A stretch of DNA of 64,000 nucleotides from contig NZ_CP091975.1 of the NCBI RefSeq assembly GCF_029016285.1, positions 1,674,001 to 1,738,000 of the forward strand. The letters are read 5' to 3'. A model generated the notes under the pieces. That model worked only from the letters and a program-made list of their open reading frames with translations. It did no database searches and was not told the origin of the DNA. Both the position numbers and the translations under genes were made by a program. Of the stretch, positions 34,643 to 45,388 are shown one piece after another; the stretch's first letter is position 1; each line of letters opens with the position of its first letter. The stretch comes from Vibrio sp. DW001 (GTDB lineage Bacteria > Pseudomonadota > Gammaproteobacteria > Enterobacterales > Vibrionaceae).

Positions 34643-35188
34643 TTACATTTTAAATCGTGTTGTAAGCATTAACTGGTCGCCATAAAAGTCATTGATTTTA
34701 CCTTCAATACCAATGCTAAATAATTCTGTTGAATGGAAACGAGCATAGACGGAACCGATGATATCGTCGTCGTCGTCAATATCTACATAGCCGACTTTAC
34801 CACCAAGCTCTAACTGAGGCCCTATCCATTGGCGAATACCAAGGTTAATTTCCATTCCAAGATCGCTACTGGCATTTTTCTTGTCAACACCACGTAAAAG
34901 CATCTCACCGGTCAAGTCTGCCCAGTTATTAATTGGTGCGTGGAAACCAAAACCAGCGGCAAGGTTATAGTCGCTCTCGAATTCTGAATCAACTCTTACG
35001 ACAGCATGCGCATTCGGGTGAATAGACGTACTGTAAGCGCCACCGAAAGTAACAGGGTCAATGCCAATGCGAGCTTCAACATAGTCATAGTTAAAATTGC
35101 TCATAACGGATGGGCTGTTTGGATCTGAAGCGGCAAATGCAGAGCTAGAGGTAAGTGCAAGAGCGGCAATAAAAAGTATTTTTCGCAT
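34643..35188 (-). CDS. small outer-membrane beta-barrel protein
   Basis: 181 residues. Signal peptide MRKILFIAALALTSSSAFA, then alternating amphipathic strands (YDYVEARIGIDP, LAAGFGFHAP, LTGEMLLRG, LEMEINLGIRQWI-like, LELGGKVGYVDI) and a C-terminal strand LMLTTRFKM, consistent with an eight-stranded OmpA/OmpW-size barrel. An acidic turn DIDDDDDI may face outside or bind metal. Function unknown; similar proteins are common in vibrios. Confidence 0.65.
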   Translation of the reverse strand: MRKILFIAALALTSSSAFAASDPNSPSVMSNFNYDYVEARIGIDPVTFGGAYSTSIHPNAHAVVRVDSEFESDYNLAAGFGFHAPINNWADLTGEMLLRGVDKKNASSDLGMEINLGIRQWIGPQLELGGKVGYVDIDDDDDIIGSVYARFHSTELFSIGIEGKINDFYGDQLMLTTRFKM

Positions 35189-35390
35189 AATTAAAGTAAA
35201 CCTATGTCCTTCAAGTTAATTCGGTAGTAGCAAAATCACATTACTATTTTTCTAACCATATAATTTTAAACACTTCCCGTCATTAAATAAATGGCGTTTC
35301 GACTATACTTGTTTGAAAAGCAATCAATTATTACGCCATTTTACCTTGCATCATGATGTAACAGTCAGAAAATGAATTAAAGTGTGATTT

Positions 35391-35888
35391 TTATTCACCA
35401 AATTGACTGCGTTTATCTGAAATTGCGTTGAATATTTTTTCTGTATCAAGTATTCGGCCCCAAGGCATAAGATCCGGTTCATTTTCAATCATATATTGCG
35501 TTAACTGCTGGGTCAGAGTCTTGAGCAATTCGTCACCATGCCATGGTTTGGCAATGTAGAAGTCTAAGCTTGCGCTGTTTACCGCATTTATTGTCGCTTC
35601 TAAGTCGGCTTGTCCTGTAAGGAGCAGTTTTCTTGCTGATTTGGTTTCTTTTGCTTCGTTCAGTTCAATCAGAAAGCTAATTCCAGTTTGTTCGGGCATT
35701 ATGTGGTCACATAGAATCAAGGCCAATTTAATATCATCATCAGCGTTTTCTTGAATAACCTCTTTGGCTTCTGCCACTGATTCTGCTCCCTCAATTATAA
35801 AGTTATCTTCAAACCGGGAAAGGTCTTGTACTACGCTGTCCAATACTTCGCGTTCATCATCTACACAGAGAATGAGATATTTATTCAT
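35391..35888 (-). CDS. stand-alone response regulator receiver protein
   Basis: 165 residues with one CheY-like receiver and no DNA-binding output domain. Acidic pair CVDDE at 8-12, phosphoacceptor Asp in LILCDHIMP (about residue 60), Thr in LLTGQ, Lys-Pro in YIAKPW. The last 40 residues are a short helical tail. Its start overlaps the stop of the kinase gene by four bases (ATGA), so the two proteins are a matched pair. Confidence 0.88.
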   Translation of the reverse strand: MNKYLILCVDDEREVLDSVVQDLSRFEDNFIIEGAESVAEAKEVIQENADDDIKLALILCDHIMPEQTGISFLIELNEAKETKSARKLLLTGQADLEATINAVNSASLDFYIAKPWHGDELLKTLTQQLTQYMIENEPDLMPWGRILDTEKIFNAISDKRSQFGE

Positions 35889-37846
35889 CGTATTTCCTTA
35901 TCAGTATTTACCACAGTGTTTGCAGGTTGAAACGGCAGCCATACAATCATTTTGGTGTATTCATCTGGGTTAGATTCAACCTCTATCCAACCGCCATGTT
36001 GGGCTAAAATTTGGTGACAAACGGAAAGCCCAATACCTAAGCCAAAGTTGCCCTCTTTTTTTGTTGTATAGTTTAATTCAAATATCTTATCTTGTTGTTC
36101 TTGAGGAATACCGTGACCATTGTCTTCAAAGGTAACCTTGGCATAGAGTAAATCATCCTTAATTACTTGTTCTGAAGAAATCTTAAGACAACCATTTTCT
36201 GGGAATGCGTCAACAGCATTGGATACAAGGTTGGTCCAAACTTGTTGCATCGCATTGGTCAAACAGAGAATATCCGGCAGGTCTTGATACTCTTTAATCA
36301 CGGTATGTCGCTTAAGCTTATTTTCAAAAATGACCAGTGTATCCTCGATACCTTCATGAATATCGATAACGTGCATGATCTCGTTATCTTGGCGTGCGTA
36401 GCCCTTTAAACTCTTAACCATATCCGCAATACGCTTGGCACACACCTGTATGGAACGAAGAGTGGAACCAGTGACATAGTACTTCTCTAAACCAGCGATG
36501 GTGCCAGCGAGATCCTTGCTCTCTTTACCGAGTTGTAAAATCTCAGATAGGTCTCGATGTAAGTTGAGCTGTACGACTTTCTTGGCGAGTTTTTTATCGT
36601 TAATATCAGACAATATATTTTTGGTTTGTTGCCTAACATCCGATGTCGACATTGGTCGAGAATGCATTGATTCTCTTAATATATTGGCACCTAGTTCCTG
36701 ATGCGATGTCGGTAGTGGAGAGTGTATAAGTTCATCAATCTTAGATGTTAAGGTATCTGCGCCTCGCAGAATTGCAGCAATAGGGTTGTTTAGTTCGTGT
36801 GCTACGCCGGCAACTAACTGGCCTAGCATGGCCATTTTTTCTCTTTCTATTAGTTGTTGATGTGCAGTTTCAAGCGACTCATAGGTCCTTTGCAATTCAA
36901 GCTTTGTGTTTATGCTCCTTTGCAACCTTCGATTGAAATGCCGCAGCAATATGTTCGTAAATAGAGGCAGCAATTCACTGTTTGAGTTCAGGACTTCAGA
37001 GAAGATATCTTTGTCCAGTTTAATTACTTTTGTTTCCGTCAATGTAATCGCTGTTGAGAAAGAGATTTCACCAGTAACAAATGACATACCGCCAACCAAG
37101 CTACCTTTTGAATGCCTGACAACCTCTCGTTGAATAGAGAGATCATCGGCCTTATATAGCGCGACTTCACCTTCAACGATGAACCATAGAAATTCATTAG
37201 GGTCGCCTTCTACAGTCAATAAATGGTCAGAAGAGTAGGTTCTACATGCTCTAGAATCGTCTTTCTCTGCAAAAAATTTCAGCAACGATCCAATAAACTG
37301 ATCGGTAAGATAGGAGTCACTTAATCGATGGAAGTCATGGATGAAGCCGGAGCGAAATGAGTCAAGTTTGTTCTCTATATGCGCACTTAATATTCGAGAT
37401 TGATCCAATATAGCGCTGTAGTGAAGCCAGTCTGCAGCTGGGGTTCCGAGAATAAATGTTGTCAGTTCTTTTTTTGCGGTTTCTAAAATCGCATCTTTCT
37501 TCAATGGCTTAGTAAGGCAATGATCCAAACGTCCTTCGTTGACGGCAGAGAGAATGGTATTGATGTCTTCACCATCACTGACTAATATTTTGCGAGCGTC
37601 TTTCGTATGATCTTGTCGATCCAACTGAATCAAAAACTCAGCGGCATCAAATGACTGACTTGAAGCCGCGATCGCCATGGCGACGGATTGGCCACGTTCT
37701 TGGACAAATTCTAATGTCTGTTGAGCTTCTTCTGGTGAATCAACGCAACAGATGTCGAAATGCGTTGAGAGAGAAGCAAACTCCGTTCTCAACATTTCTA
37801 CCGATATCGGGTCATTATCTAGATAGAGCAATACATATGGAGTCAC
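35885..37846 (-). CDS. hybrid histidine kinase with pseudo-receiver and cNMP-like domain
   Basis: About 653 residues. Three parts in order: a receiver-like domain (1-125) that keeps YLDND and LTKP but has Ala-Ala-Ser (around residue 61-63) where the phosphoacceptor Asp should be; a cyclic-nucleotide-binding-like domain (about 190-310, VEGDPNEFLWFIVEGEVALYKAD in pieces, KGSLVGGMSFVTGE); and a histidine kinase core with H-box VAGVAHELNNPIAAI, N-box LVSNAVDAF, and G-boxes FEDNGHGIP and GLGIGLSVC. No membrane helix, so cytoplasmic. Start at GTG 37846, placed five bases from GAGG, is preferred over GTG 37852. Confidence 0.88.
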   Translation of the reverse strand: MTPYVLLYLDNDPISVEMLRTEFASLSTHFDICCVDSPEEAQQTLEFVQERGQSVAMAIAASSQSFDAAEFLIQLDRQDHTKDARKILVSDGEDINTILSAVNEGRLDHCLTKPLKKDAILETAKKELTTFILGTPAADWLHYSAILDQSRILSAHIENKLDSFRSGFIHDFHRLSDSYLTDQFIGSLLKFFAEKDDSRACRTYSSDHLLTVEGDPNEFLWFIVEGEVALYKADDLSIQREVVRHSKGSLVGGMSFVTGEISFSTAITLTETKVIKLDKDIFSEVLNSNSELLPLFTNILLRHFNRRLQRSINTKLELQRTYESLETAHQQLIEREKMAMLGQLVAGVAHELNNPIAAILRGADTLTSKIDELIHSPLPTSHQELGANILRESMHSRPMSTSDVRQQTKNILSDINDKKLAKKVVQLNLHRDLSEILQLGKESKDLAGTIAGLEKYYVTGSTLRSIQVCAKRIADMVKSLKGYARQDNEIMHVIDIHEGIEDTLVIFENKLKRHTVIKEYQDLPDILCLTNAMQQVWTNLVSNAVDAFPENGCLKISSEQVIKDDLLYAKVTFEDNGHGIPQEQQDKIFELNYTTKKEGNFGLGIGLSVCHQILAQHGGWIEVESNPDEYTKMIVWLPFQPANTVVNTDKEIR

Positions 37847-38017
37847 AGTCACCTCGTAGACGTTTTATTTTCCAATGTAACAATTTTCTACCTTTCGATA
37901 TGAGAGGTGAGTAAAACTCTTCACTCACCACATTTGAAAACTCTGATTTAACTCAAGGTTTTAACTTATTGTTAACTGAGCTAGACTCAATGTTTTAAAA
38001 CCATTAAAAGTGAACAC

Positions 38018-39280
38018 ATGCAACAGTTGAAAAAATATGGAGCGATAGGTGGTGCGTTGGTATTGGTGGCTTGTTGGCCTTTAGCCGTCGGGCAGATCGC
38101 TCAAAATGTATTGAAAGATGGAATAAGGTCCTTAGACTCGAGTGAAATTTCAGCTGAAATCGTCAGTTATGAAAGAGGTTACCTATCTGCCGTCGCTACT
38201 ACAAAATACATTATTGAAGATCCGGCTCTCAAAGAACAGTTTGTTATTGATGGTTTACCGACTGAATTCATTCTTAAGCATGATATCAAACATGGACTTA
38301 TTCGTGTTGCAACCGAAACCAATTTGGTTGACTTCGATTCTCTACCTGCAACGTTATCGACCATTACTCAGTTAAATGGCAACACTGAATTTTCATTAGA
38401 TATGGATAATGTAAATTATGAAGCACCAGACTCCTCTGGCACTTCTATCTATCTAGCCGCGTCTCAAATGACGGGAAATGCAACCGTATTAGGCGAAGTC
38501 GATTTAACCTTTAAGTTCCCATCATTACAGGTGCATTTTGGCACTGGCGAGAGTATCAATATTTCGTCTATTACTGGATTTGCGACAGGTAAAAAAGTAA
38601 ACGGTTTTTGGCACGGAGAACAGCAAGTGAATGTGGCCAATTCAGCCATGTTGATGCCAGACGGTACTGTGTATACCAGTGCGAAGGATTTTAGCTACAA
38701 TTTTAGTTCTTCTACCGATGAAACAGGTGAAAGGTTAAACACAAACCATATTGTTAAAGCAGGCGATATTGTCACCAGTGAAGGTGCGTTGAGTAATCTG
38801 AATCTTGATTTTACGATTGGCAATCTAGACAAAAATGCCTTTGAAGGTTTGGTTGGTTTATATCAGTCTAGCCCCATAGTTGATGAAACCGTAATAGGTC
38901 AATCTACTCCTTTGATAGATGCGTTATTTAGCCAAGGATTTCAGGTTGCACTTAATGATCTAGAATTGACCCTTGGTGAAGGCTTGTTTAAGTCAAGTTG
39001 GTTATTGGAAGTACCAAAGGGCACGGATGACGTGAGCCAAGACTTTAGCAAGGTTATTCCAGCGTTGACCGGTAAGCTCAATACCTTCGTATCGAATGAT
39101 TTAGTAAAAGCGTACCCTTATATGCAAGAGGGGATTGATGAGATGGTTATTATGGAAATCATGCTACCCACGGATGATGGTTACACAATAGACGCTGCTG
39201 TTTCAGAAGGAAATCTAGAATTTACCAGCGGGCAAAAAATCCCGCTACTAGCCATGTTTATGTCAGTAATGATGCGATGA
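38018..39280 (+). CDS. DUF945 (YdgA-family) protein
   Basis: 420 residues. One N-terminal hydrophobic segment (YGAIGGALVLVACWPLAVG, residues 7-25) then a long periplasmic or membrane-facing domain of the YdgA/DUF945 family (SYERGYLSAVATTKYII, LSNLNLDFTIGNLDKNAFEGL in pieces). The N-terminus has VACWPLAVG, but the Cys is not in a convincing lipobox. Role in the envelope is presumed; no specific function is known. Own terminator follows. Confidence 0.8.
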   Translation: MQQLKKYGAIGGALVLVACWPLAVGQIAQNVLKDGIRSLDSSEISAEIVSYERGYLSAVATTKYIIEDPALKEQFVIDGLPTEFILKHDIKHGLIRVATETNLVDFDSLPATLSTITQLNGNTEFSLDMDNVNYEAPDSSGTSIYLAASQMTGNATVLGEVDLTFKFPSLQVHFGTGESINISSITGFATGKKVNGFWHGEQQVNVANSAMLMPDGTVYTSAKDFSYNFSSSTDETGERLNTNHIVKAGDIVTSEGALSNLNLDFTIGNLDKNAFEGLVGLYQSSPIVDETVIGQSTPLIDALFSQGFQVALNDLELTLGEGLFKSSWLLEVPKGTDDVSQDFSKVIPALTGKLNTFVSNDLVKAYPYMQEGIDEMVIMEIMLPTDDGYTIDAAVSEGNLEFTSGQKIPLLAMFMSVMMR

Positions 39281-39316
39281 TCGTGGTGATATTTTAGAAA
39301 AAACCCGCATTCATTT

Positions 39317-39343
39317 AAAAGAGGTCATTCGACCTCTTTTTTG
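39317..39343 (+). terminator. terminator after the DUF945 gene
   Basis: AAAAGAGGTC, ATTC, GACCTCTTTTTT. Confidence 0.85.
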
Positions 39344-39421
39344 TGCTTTTTCTGTTGCGCAAAACGTGCTATTACTGGTTCCAGTTCACAAAAATCAGAT
39401 TAAGCAGGAGCATATATCATC

Positions 39422-40504
39422 ATGGGAACGATCTACAATTTCAGTGCAGGACCAGCGGCTTTGCCAAAAGCAGTAATGCAAAAAGCGCAATCCGAATTAG
39501 TTGACTGGAATGGACAGGGCACATCGGTGATGGAAATTAGTCACCGTAGCAAAGAATTTATCAAAGTAGCGAACGAAGCAGAACAAGATCTTCGAGATTT
39601 GCTGAGTATTCCTAATAATTATAAGGTGCTTTTTTGTCATGGCGGAGCACGCGCTCAGTTTGCTGCCGTACCGATGAACCTGCTCGGAACAGCGAAAGTC
39701 GCCACGTATATTGATGGTGGATATTGGGCTGAAAGTGCAATTACTGAAGCGACTAAATACTGCCAACCAGATGCATTTAACGCAAAGACAGAGATTGATG
39801 GAAAGGCGGCGATATTACCAGCCAGAGAATGGAAGATTTCAAAAGAGGCAGCCTATGTTCACTTTTGTCCAAATGAAACCATTGACGGAGTTGAAATCAA
39901 TGACTTGCCAGTAACCGACAAACCTATCGTCGCGGATATGTCGTCCACTATATTGTCTCGTCAAATCGATGTCTCTAAATATGGTGTTATCTACGCTGGC
40001 GCTCAGAAGAACGTCGGACCAGCAGGTATATGCATTGCTATTGTTCGTGATGACCTTCTAGAACTCGCCACGGAAACCTTACCAAGTGTGCTTAACTATA
40101 AAGTGCTCGCGGCTAAGGATTCTATGTTTAATACCCCTCCGACTTATGCATGGTATCTGTCTGGGTTGGTTTTCAAGTGGCTCAAAGAGGCCGGTGGTGT
40201 AGAAGCTATCGAAAAAATTAACCGTGAAAAAGCGGCGTTGTTGTATGCCGCTATTGATGAATCGGCGTTCTATAATAACGCCGTTCACACGAACAACCGT
40301 TCGTTGATGAATGTGCCTTTTCAACTCGCGAAACCAGAATTAGACAATACGTTTCTCGATCTTGCAGATGCGGCAGGTTTAAAGGCGCTGAAAGGGCATA
40401 GAGCGGTGGGTGGTATGCGTGCTTCGATCTACAATGCGATGTCATTAGAAGGCGTTCAAGCCTTGGTTGAGTTTATGAAGAAATTTGAAGCTGACTATGC
40501 CTAG
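39422..40504 (+). CDS. serC: phosphoserine aminotransferase
   Basis: 360 residues, usual length. Transfers amino groups to 3-phosphohydroxypyruvate (serine synthesis) and acts in pyridoxal phosphate synthesis. N-terminal [25 protein letters not shown] (phosphate loop region), PLP lysine in [12 protein letters not shown] (about residue 197), C-terminal [12 protein letters not shown] that binds the substrate phosphate. RBS AGGAG before ATG 39422. Single-gene unit with terminator at 40524. Confidence 0.97.
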   Translation: MGTIYNFSAGPAALPKAVMQKAQSELVDWNGQGTSVMEISHRSKEFIKVANEAEQDLRDLLSIPNNYKVLFCHGGARAQFAAVPMNLLGTAKVATYIDGGYWAESAITEATKYCQPDAFNAKTEIDGKAAILPAREWKISKEAAYVHFCPNETIDGVEINDLPVTDKPIVADMSSTILSRQIDVSKYGVIYAGAQKNVGPAGICIAIVRDDLLELATETLPSVLNYKVLAAKDSMFNTPPTYAWYLSGLVFKWLKEAGGVEAIEKINREKAALLYAAIDESAFYNNAVHTNNRSLMNVPFQLAKPELDNTFLDLADAAGLKALKGHRAVGGMRASIYNAMSLEGVQALVEFMKKFEADYA

Positions 40505-40523
40505 TCGTTTGCTGAAATAATAA

Positions 40524-40550
40524 AAACCCACCGGCTATTCAGGTGGGTTT
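40524..40550. terminator. terminator between serC and cydC
   Basis: AAACCCACC, 9-base loop, GGTGGGTTT; convergent genes on both sides. Confidence 0.75.
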
Positions 40551-40595
40551 CTAACAAGCCTATTAAAACCGGTCGTGGTTACACGTTTACTATCG

Positions 40596-42317
40596 TTACA
40601 AAGTTTGATGCAAACGGTGGTAGCGTCCTTGTAAACCAATCAGTTCATCATGTGTGCCTTGCTCAACAATAGCGCCGTCTTCAATCAGACATATTTGATT
40701 CATCGCCTCTAAACCCACTAAACGATGGGTGATAAAAATCACGGTCTTTCCTTTGAAATGTTGGTCAAATAAAGTGATAATCTGGCGTTCCGTTTTTTTG
40801 TCCAAGCCTTCTGTTGGCTCATCAAGTAATATGATTGGTGCGTTATGCAAAATGGCTCTTGCAATACCGATACGACGTTTCTCTCCACCGGAAAGTTGAC
40901 GGCCACCGTCACCCAACCATGTATCGAGACTCTTACCTTCTAATAGTGCTTGTAACCCCACTTTGTGCAGTACTGATTTCAGCTCTTCATCAGAGGCATC
41001 GGGTTTCGCGATAGCAAGGTTATCTTGTAGCGTGCCATTAAGAATATCGACGCGTTGGCTGACGACCGAGATAGTATTTCTTAGCGTGTTCTCACTCACT
41101 TCCTTTAATGGTGTGGAGGCGACAGAGATCGAGCCATCTGTTGTATCCCAATAGCGACAAAGTAGCTGTATGAGAGTGGATTTACCTGACCCTGTTTGAC
41201 CAAGGATAGCGACACGTGTATTACTGGCTATGTGCAGGTTAAGGCTATTGATAATGGTTTGTTCCGAATCATCATAACGAAAACTGACATCATTAAATTG
41301 AATGTCATACTTTGTTGAATTAAGCTCTCCCTGCTCAGGAAATTTTACTTCCGGTTCAGCAAGGATTATTTCATTCAGTCGTCTAGCGGAGGTGAGCGTT
41401 TGTCCTAGGTACTGGAATGCACCTGCTATCGGCATTAACATTTCAAAACTAGCCATAGTGGCAAAAGCAAATAACGCGATCATCGGGCCTGGTGGATTAC
41501 CGCCAACGCCATCTGCTGCGAGCCACAAGATCAGTGTCAATGTCAGCCCATTTGCTAGCATGAGCAACCCGCTTGCCATGCCCGTTAAATTTGCATTTAC
41601 GAACTGATTATTTAGCAACTTAGTTTGTGAATTAAGAATCGCATTCCGATAGCGTTCTTCTGCACCAAATAAAACCAGTTCACTGTGTCCTTGCAACCAA
41701 TCGAGTGAGGCGACGCGGAGATCGGATTTTTGGGTGGTGAGTTGCTGACCATTGTGTTTACCGAGTTTGTAAAATACGACTGGCCAGATAATCAATAGTG
41801 ACATTAATATGGCACCAAGGATTAAACCTAAAGTAAGGTCGAACCAACTTAGAAATAGAGTAAGCGTCGCAATACCCAACGCACTCACAACTACCGGACT
41901 AAGCAGTCGAAGATACACATGGTCCATCGCATCGACATCGGCGACTAATCGATTTAATAAGTCACCATCACGTAGATTGGCGATACGGCCGGGGACGAGC
42001 GGGGCCAATTTCTTGAAAAAGAAAACCCTGAGTTCTGTTAACAATTTAAATGTTGCGTTGTGGCTTACTACACGTTCCCCCCAACGACCTGCAGTTCGGC
42101 CCATTGCTAAGCCGCGTACTGCACCGCCGGGTAACATGTAGTTAAAGGTTTTTCTGGCCACGCTAAGACCCGCAACGGCAGAGGCTGAAATAAACCAACC
42201 AGAAAGAGTCAACAAACCAACAGAGGCGAAAAGGGTCGCAAACGCAAGCAGCATACCTGCTGAAAGGCCGAACCAATGTTTTTTATAAAGCGTTATATAA
42301 GGCAATAACTCACGCAT
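40596..42317 (-). CDS. cydC: cysteine/glutathione exporter subunit CydC
   Basis: 573 residues from ATG 42317 (MRELLPYITLYKKH) with RBS AGGAG; the frame continues upstream into cydD. Same length as E. coli CydC. Six-helix membrane domain (LTLSGWFISASAVAGL, RTAGRWGERVVSH), then ABC ATPase: Walker A GQTGSGKST, signature LSGGEKRRIGIARA, Walker B ILLDEPTEGLD. Heterodimer with CydD exports glutathione and cysteine to the periplasm for cytochrome bd assembly. Overlaps cydD by 8 bases. Confidence 0.95.
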   Translation of the reverse strand: MRELLPYITLYKKHWFGLSAGMLLAFATLFASVGLLTLSGWFISASAVAGLSVARKTFNYMLPGGAVRGLAMGRTAGRWGERVVSHNATFKLLTELRVFFFKKLAPLVPGRIANLRDGDLLNRLVADVDAMDHVYLRLLSPVVVSALGIATLTLFLSWFDLTLGLILGAILMSLLIIWPVVFYKLGKHNGQQLTTQKSDLRVASLDWLQGHSELVLFGAEERYRNAILNSQTKLLNNQFVNANLTGMASGLLMLANGLTLTLILWLAADGVGGNPPGPMIALFAFATMASFEMLMPIAGAFQYLGQTLTSARRLNEIILAEPEVKFPEQGELNSTKYDIQFNDVSFRYDDSEQTIINSLNLHIASNTRVAILGQTGSGKSTLIQLLCRYWDTTDGSISVASTPLKEVSENTLRNTISVVSQRVDILNGTLQDNLAIAKPDASDEELKSVLHKVGLQALLEGKSLDTWLGDGGRQLSGGEKRRIGIARAILHNAPIILLDEPTEGLDKKTERQIITLFDQHFKGKTVIFITHRLVGLEAMNQICLIEDGAIVEQGTHDELIGLQGRYHRLHQTL

Positions 42318-44097
42318 CGAGATCTCCTTTTCCTTCTTCTTGTGCACTGTTTTTCGCATCTAACATGCTAGCGAAGAGTCCATGGCTTTGTTTAAGTTCC
42401 TTATAGGACCCTGATTCGACAATGCACCCCTCCTGCATTACAAAAATCTGTTCAACGTTTTTGAGTTGTGAAAGTTGATGTGTAACGATGAGAGTTGTGC
42501 TTTGGTTGATCTTGTTTTGTAACCCTTTCATAACGAGCTTTTCGCTGCGTGCGTCAAGGCTTGCAGTTGGTTCATCCAATAGCCAAAAATTGCCTTTTTG
42601 TAACATGGCACGAGCTAGGGCTAATCGTTGAGCCTGACCGACTGATAAACCACCAGATCGGTCACTGACCTGATAATCCAACCCATGTTGAGAGACAAAC
42701 TCAGCGGAATAGGACTCTTTGAGAACAGAATCAAGTTGCGCAACAGAAACATCGTTGTTGCCTAACGTAATGTTATCTTTAATAGTGCCGTGCAGAAGCA
42801 GCGGGTTTTGCCCAACCCAACTGATCTGGTCACGCCATTGAACAAGATCCGCATCCTTAATCTCAACATTATTGATCTTCAAACTTCCTTCGTAAGGTAA
42901 AAAACCAAGGATAGCGTTGATAAGGCTGGTTTTACCTGCACCACTTGGTCCGATAAGTGCCGTCATTTGATTAGGTTTTATGCTAAATGATAAAGGTCCT
43001 ACCAATGTTGACCCTTCTGGGCTTTTGACGACCAAGTCATAGGCTTCTATTTTGATGGAGTTAACATCGCAAATAGGTTCGTGTCCAGACGATTGATGTG
43101 ACACCTCGGTATTTAAGAAATCAACAATACTTTCCGCAGCGCCGACCGCTTGAGCCTTTGCGTGGTAAAAGGTGCCGAGATCTCGTAAAGGCTGATAAAA
43201 TTCAGGTGCCAGAATAAGAATAAAAAGACCAGAAAATAGTGTAATGCCGGTTCCGTAATACCCAAAATCGAGCTCGCCAATATAACTGAAACCGAAGTAA
43301 ACAGCCGTAATCGCGATGGATATAGAAGTGAAAAATTCCAAAACAGCCGACGACAGAAAAGCGACTTTTAGGACGTCCATAGTTCGGGTTCTAAACACCT
43401 CTGAAGCGCCATGAAGTGTCTCTTCTTCGGCTTTCGTTCTATTGAATAGACGGATAGTAGTCATAGATTGCAAACGGTCATAAAAATGGCCAGACAGACG
43501 TTGCAAAGCTTTAAAATTCTTTCTGTTGGCTTCAGCGGCTTTCATGCCAACCAATGCCATGAAAAATGGCACCAACGGTGCAGTGATAAGGAAAATCAAC
43601 CCTGCCGCCCAGTTAGTCGGGAATACTACAACGAGAATAACCAAAGGAATTAACACAGAAAGAGACATCTGTGGAAGATAGCGAGAAAAGAAATCCTGCA
43701 TATCCTCTACCTGTTCTAATAACAATGTTGCCCACGTTCCGGCGGGTTTTCCTTTGATATAAGCCGGTCCAACAGCGCGCAACTTATCCAAGATAAGTTG
43801 GCGGATGTAAATTCTAATTTGCTCGCCAGCGCGAAAACCAGCGATCTCTCTTCCCCATGTGCAGGCTGAACGAGCCACAACCGTTAGCGCGAGGCCTAGG
43901 AAGTAGGGAACAAGTTGACGCTTATCTACATTTTCTATAATAAGCTGATGCAATATCGATGCGAGTAATCCTGCCTGAGCAAGTAAGACAATACTAGAGA
44001 ACACCCCTAGAGAGACGCTAATAAGCAGCCATCGCTTAGCCAGTTTACCTTGAAGCTTCAGCCACTTATTGAGGTTTTTTTGTTTTGTTTTATCCAT
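42310..44097 (-). CDS. cydD: cysteine/glutathione exporter subunit CydD
   Basis: 595 residues. Membrane domain (about 20-330) followed by ATPase with Walker A GPSGAGKTS, signature LSVGQAQRLALARA (Val replaces Gly, as usual in CydD), Walker B WLLDEPTASLD. Upstream of cydC and downstream of trxB on the same strand, the same order as in E. coli. Confidence 0.95.
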   Translation of the reverse strand: MDKTKQKNLNKWLKLQGKLAKRWLLISVSLGVFSSIVLLAQAGLLASILHQLIIENVDKRQLVPYFLGLALTVVARSACTWGREIAGFRAGEQIRIYIRQLILDKLRAVGPAYIKGKPAGTWATLLLEQVEDMQDFFSRYLPQMSLSVLIPLVILVVVFPTNWAAGLIFLITAPLVPFFMALVGMKAAEANRKNFKALQRLSGHFYDRLQSMTTIRLFNRTKAEEETLHGASEVFRTRTMDVLKVAFLSSAVLEFFTSISIAITAVYFGFSYIGELDFGYYGTGITLFSGLFILILAPEFYQPLRDLGTFYHAKAQAVGAAESIVDFLNTEVSHQSSGHEPICDVNSIKIEAYDLVVKSPEGSTLVGPLSFSIKPNQMTALIGPSGAGKTSLINAILGFLPYEGSLKINNVEIKDADLVQWRDQISWVGQNPLLLHGTIKDNITLGNNDVSVAQLDSVLKESYSAEFVSQHGLDYQVSDRSGGLSVGQAQRLALARAMLQKGNFWLLDEPTASLDARSEKLVMKGLQNKINQSTTLIVTHQLSQLKNVEQIFVMQEGCIVESGSYKELKQSHGLFASMLDAKNSAQEEGKGDLDA

Positions 44098-44196
44098 TTA
44101 CGTTTAAGGCTTCTTTATTTGGACCTGTAGATTTTATGAGAAAAAAATCTGTAGATTCATTCGTTATTTAGAATAAGAGGGAGAGTATACAAAAAG

Positions 44197-44222
44197 AAAA
44201 CCAGCGGGAATACCGCTGGTTT
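44197..44222 (-). terminator. terminator of trxB
   Basis: On the minus strand AAACCAGCGG, 5-base loop, CCGCTGGTTTTCTTTTT. It separates trxB from cydDC. Confidence 0.85.
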
Positions 44223-44274
44223 ATAAGGTTATGATAGAAAGCGGTTAATTAATGCAATAAATAGAGATAATTGG

Positions 44275-45327
<1,053 letters not shown>

Positions 45328-45388
45328 TTATATTTTATAAGAGAAAAGTGACGATAGACAAAATGAGCAAAGGTTAGTGGTCTCTAAG

